Shown here piece by piece: positions 62,303 to 64,000 of a stretch of 64,000 nucleotides of DNA. A program made the position numbers and the translations under genes. Every line of letters begins with the position of its first letter. Within the stretch, counting starts at the first letter, position 1. The notes under the pieces were generated by a model. That model searched no databases. It worked only from the letters and a program-made list of their open reading frames with translations, and was not told the origin of the DNA. The DNA is from Taenia hydatigena (taxonomy: Eukaryota > Platyhelminthes > Cestoda > Cyclophyllidea > Taeniidae): assembly GCA_036345935.2 (NCBI GenBank), contig JADWOT020000004.1, positions 17,043,423 to 17,107,422 of the forward strand. The letters run 5' to 3'.

Positions 62303-64000
62303 CTGAAATCCACGCAAAATGCATGTGAGAACAGGCGATAGGCACAACAACACCAAAGTCTTTTTTTGCCCAAAAGACTGAATCTAAAGCTCTAAAACAG
62401 AAAATAGGAGGAGGAGGAGATCAAAACACCCATTCTGTCATGTAGAGGAGACCAAAAGGTAGTTAAGTGACAAAATATGAGACGTTTTACTCCGGGCGGA
62501 GGGAATACTAATTTCTTGCAAAAGCCACTCCCTGGATAAACTCTAGTTGGGCTTGTGTGTGTACCCTGGGGACAACCTCGACAAATTTAGTCGTAGTTGA
62601 AAAAAACTAACGACAATCAAGAGGTGATGGGCAAAGCATTTGGTAAGACTTATCATCACCTTAAATTTTGGGACGAACTGTGCATTCCTAATCTCAAACG
62701 CCTATTCCTCCGGCCATACGGGAACTTAACTTTTATACGGTCAAGAAAGCACATTTTAATGCTTGAAAAAGCAGGGAAAGTCAAGCAAAAGTTATCCTGC
62801 TTAATTAAGTAATCAGACCCTCATCGTTTAGTGTAGGTAGGCCATCGTGCCCTGTTCTCCCAATTACCCTACACACAGGTGTGGTGGAAGAGAATCCACT
62901 GAATAGTTTATTACCCTAGCAGATTTAAACTTTTTGAAGAGAAGGTCCAGCTAATTCAATTAGTAAACTTTTCCCACATGAGGTGAGGTTATGCAAAAGA
63001 CTCGAGTAATATTTCAGTACAGGCGATAGTGGAGAGTCGAAGTGTGCGCGCTTTTGAAATCACGTGCTCCGCTTGTTTGGAGAGAGAAGTGCGTTAACCT
63101 GATGACTTCTTCCTCGACACCTTTTTTTCTCATGTCAGGAGAGGAAGCATTTTGTTTTTTTTTCCCCATCCCACCTGCCTTGTTATCATGTACGCGCCGA
63201 ATGGCAAGGTTACGGAGGTAAAGAAAAGAGAGCTGGAAGCTGAAGCAAAGGTCGAGGGAAATGGCACAAGGGGGGGGGGGTAGCGTCAGGGTGGAAGTGT
63301 AAAGCAAAATTTCCATCAGCCTTAATATAAACCAGCAGTAGCTCAGTAACGCTAAAATATGGAAGAGGTACAGACCCATTTTTCGAGCCCTCAGGGCTCC
63401 CAAAGGCAGGTAGCAGTGACAATGTTTGCATTCCTCTGTTGTTAAACCAGGAGTGAATCCTACGTATCGAGCAAAAATTTTTATCCACGTTTAAAAGGGA
63501 GGCTTTGGTTGAGGACGATATTTTCGCTTTGACAACCCACAAGCTTGGAATTCTTGTGGCGACAAAGATGTCCTATTGTGCTCTGCCTACTCAACACTGC
63601 ACATGCAGCCGCCTCTCCTTACCGTAAGAGATAAGTGTTGCAAGGAATGTGTATATCATCTCACTCTATTATGCATTTTATTTACGCCTCGACAAAGAGT
63701 GTACCTCGAGTTGCACAATCGCGGCACTCGTCGAAAGCCGAAGCAGATTGCCGGTTCCTGGGTTACTTGAAAGTCTCCTCACAATCAAAAGCCTCGCACC
63801 TCGACAGCACTGAAAACCCTTCCGATTACCCTTAGCGGTCCCATTTATGGGTTAGGAGGACTCTTGATTGCGCATCAAATACATTGTGGCTCTCGGCTAG
63901 GCTTAAAAACGTGTATGCGGTGTAGTCTGTACCACTAAAATCTTCACTGTTGGGCGAAATCGATGGGTATAAAAACAGCTGAAGTCCAAGAGATTGTGTC
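62303..64000. other. 5' side of the kinase gene, no exon confirmed
   Basis: More kinase exons (SH2 domains) should lie upstream on the minus strand. A minus-strand frame near 63250-63400 contains PYFSVTELLLVYIKADGN, faintly like the end of an SH2 domain, but no usable splice sites flank it. A G10 run is at about 63271-63281. Nothing else is recognised. Confidence 0.4.

Noticed and set aside
63210..63403. SH2-like stretch PYFSVTELLLVYIKADGN on the minus strand
   Set aside because: No FLVR motif, no usable donor after it, and the neighbouring frame is a Pro/Ser and homopolymer translation; too weak to call.

Overview
The window is animal nuclear DNA: genes broken by GT-AG introns, long AT-leaning non-coding stretches, scattered degenerate repeats and no bacterial-style gene packing. 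A SYK-type kinase, a fibronectin-III receptor phosphatase and an NPY/NPF-like receptor point to an invertebrate metazoan. A miniature LTR retrotransposon (TRIM) resembles the kind reported in taeniid tapeworms, so a cestode is my best guess. That is inference, as nothing could be searched.

Layout. (1) About 2.0-15.3 kb, minus strand: a receptor-type protein tyrosine phosphatase. I rebuilt about 20 phase-compatible exons, giving a candidate signal peptide, roughly eight FN3-like units, one transmembrane helix and one catalytic domain with an intact HC(X5)R motif. Its last exon or exons were not found. (2) 19,982-22,672, plus strand: an intronless 896-residue rhodopsin-family GPCR with a very long third extracellular loop and a tail of about 500 residues. 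(3) About 22.7-49.7 kb: mostly non-coding, holding a complete TRIM (43,774-44,671), an oppositely oriented solo LTR (45,168-45,366), a decayed LTR (27,796-27,957), many copies of an unidentified dispersed repeat of about 0.7 kb, and microsatellites. (4) 49,747-62,302, minus strand: the C-terminal part of a SYK-family tyrosine kinase in 11 exons. The expected SH2 domains are not visible and probably lie beyond 64,000.

The phosphatase and kinase are both phosphotyrosine signalling proteins, and the GPCR is probably a neuropeptide receptor. Nothing shows that they share a pathway. The phosphatase and GPCR start regions face away from each other across about 4.6 kb.

The least ordinary signals are: the TRIM with readable LTRs, primer-binding site, polypurine tract and target duplication; the 0.7 kb dispersed repeat; a short exact duplication that coincides with the altered WPD loop of the phosphatase; the GPCR loop insertion; and a 22-bp perfect palindrome with a near-copy 32 kb away.
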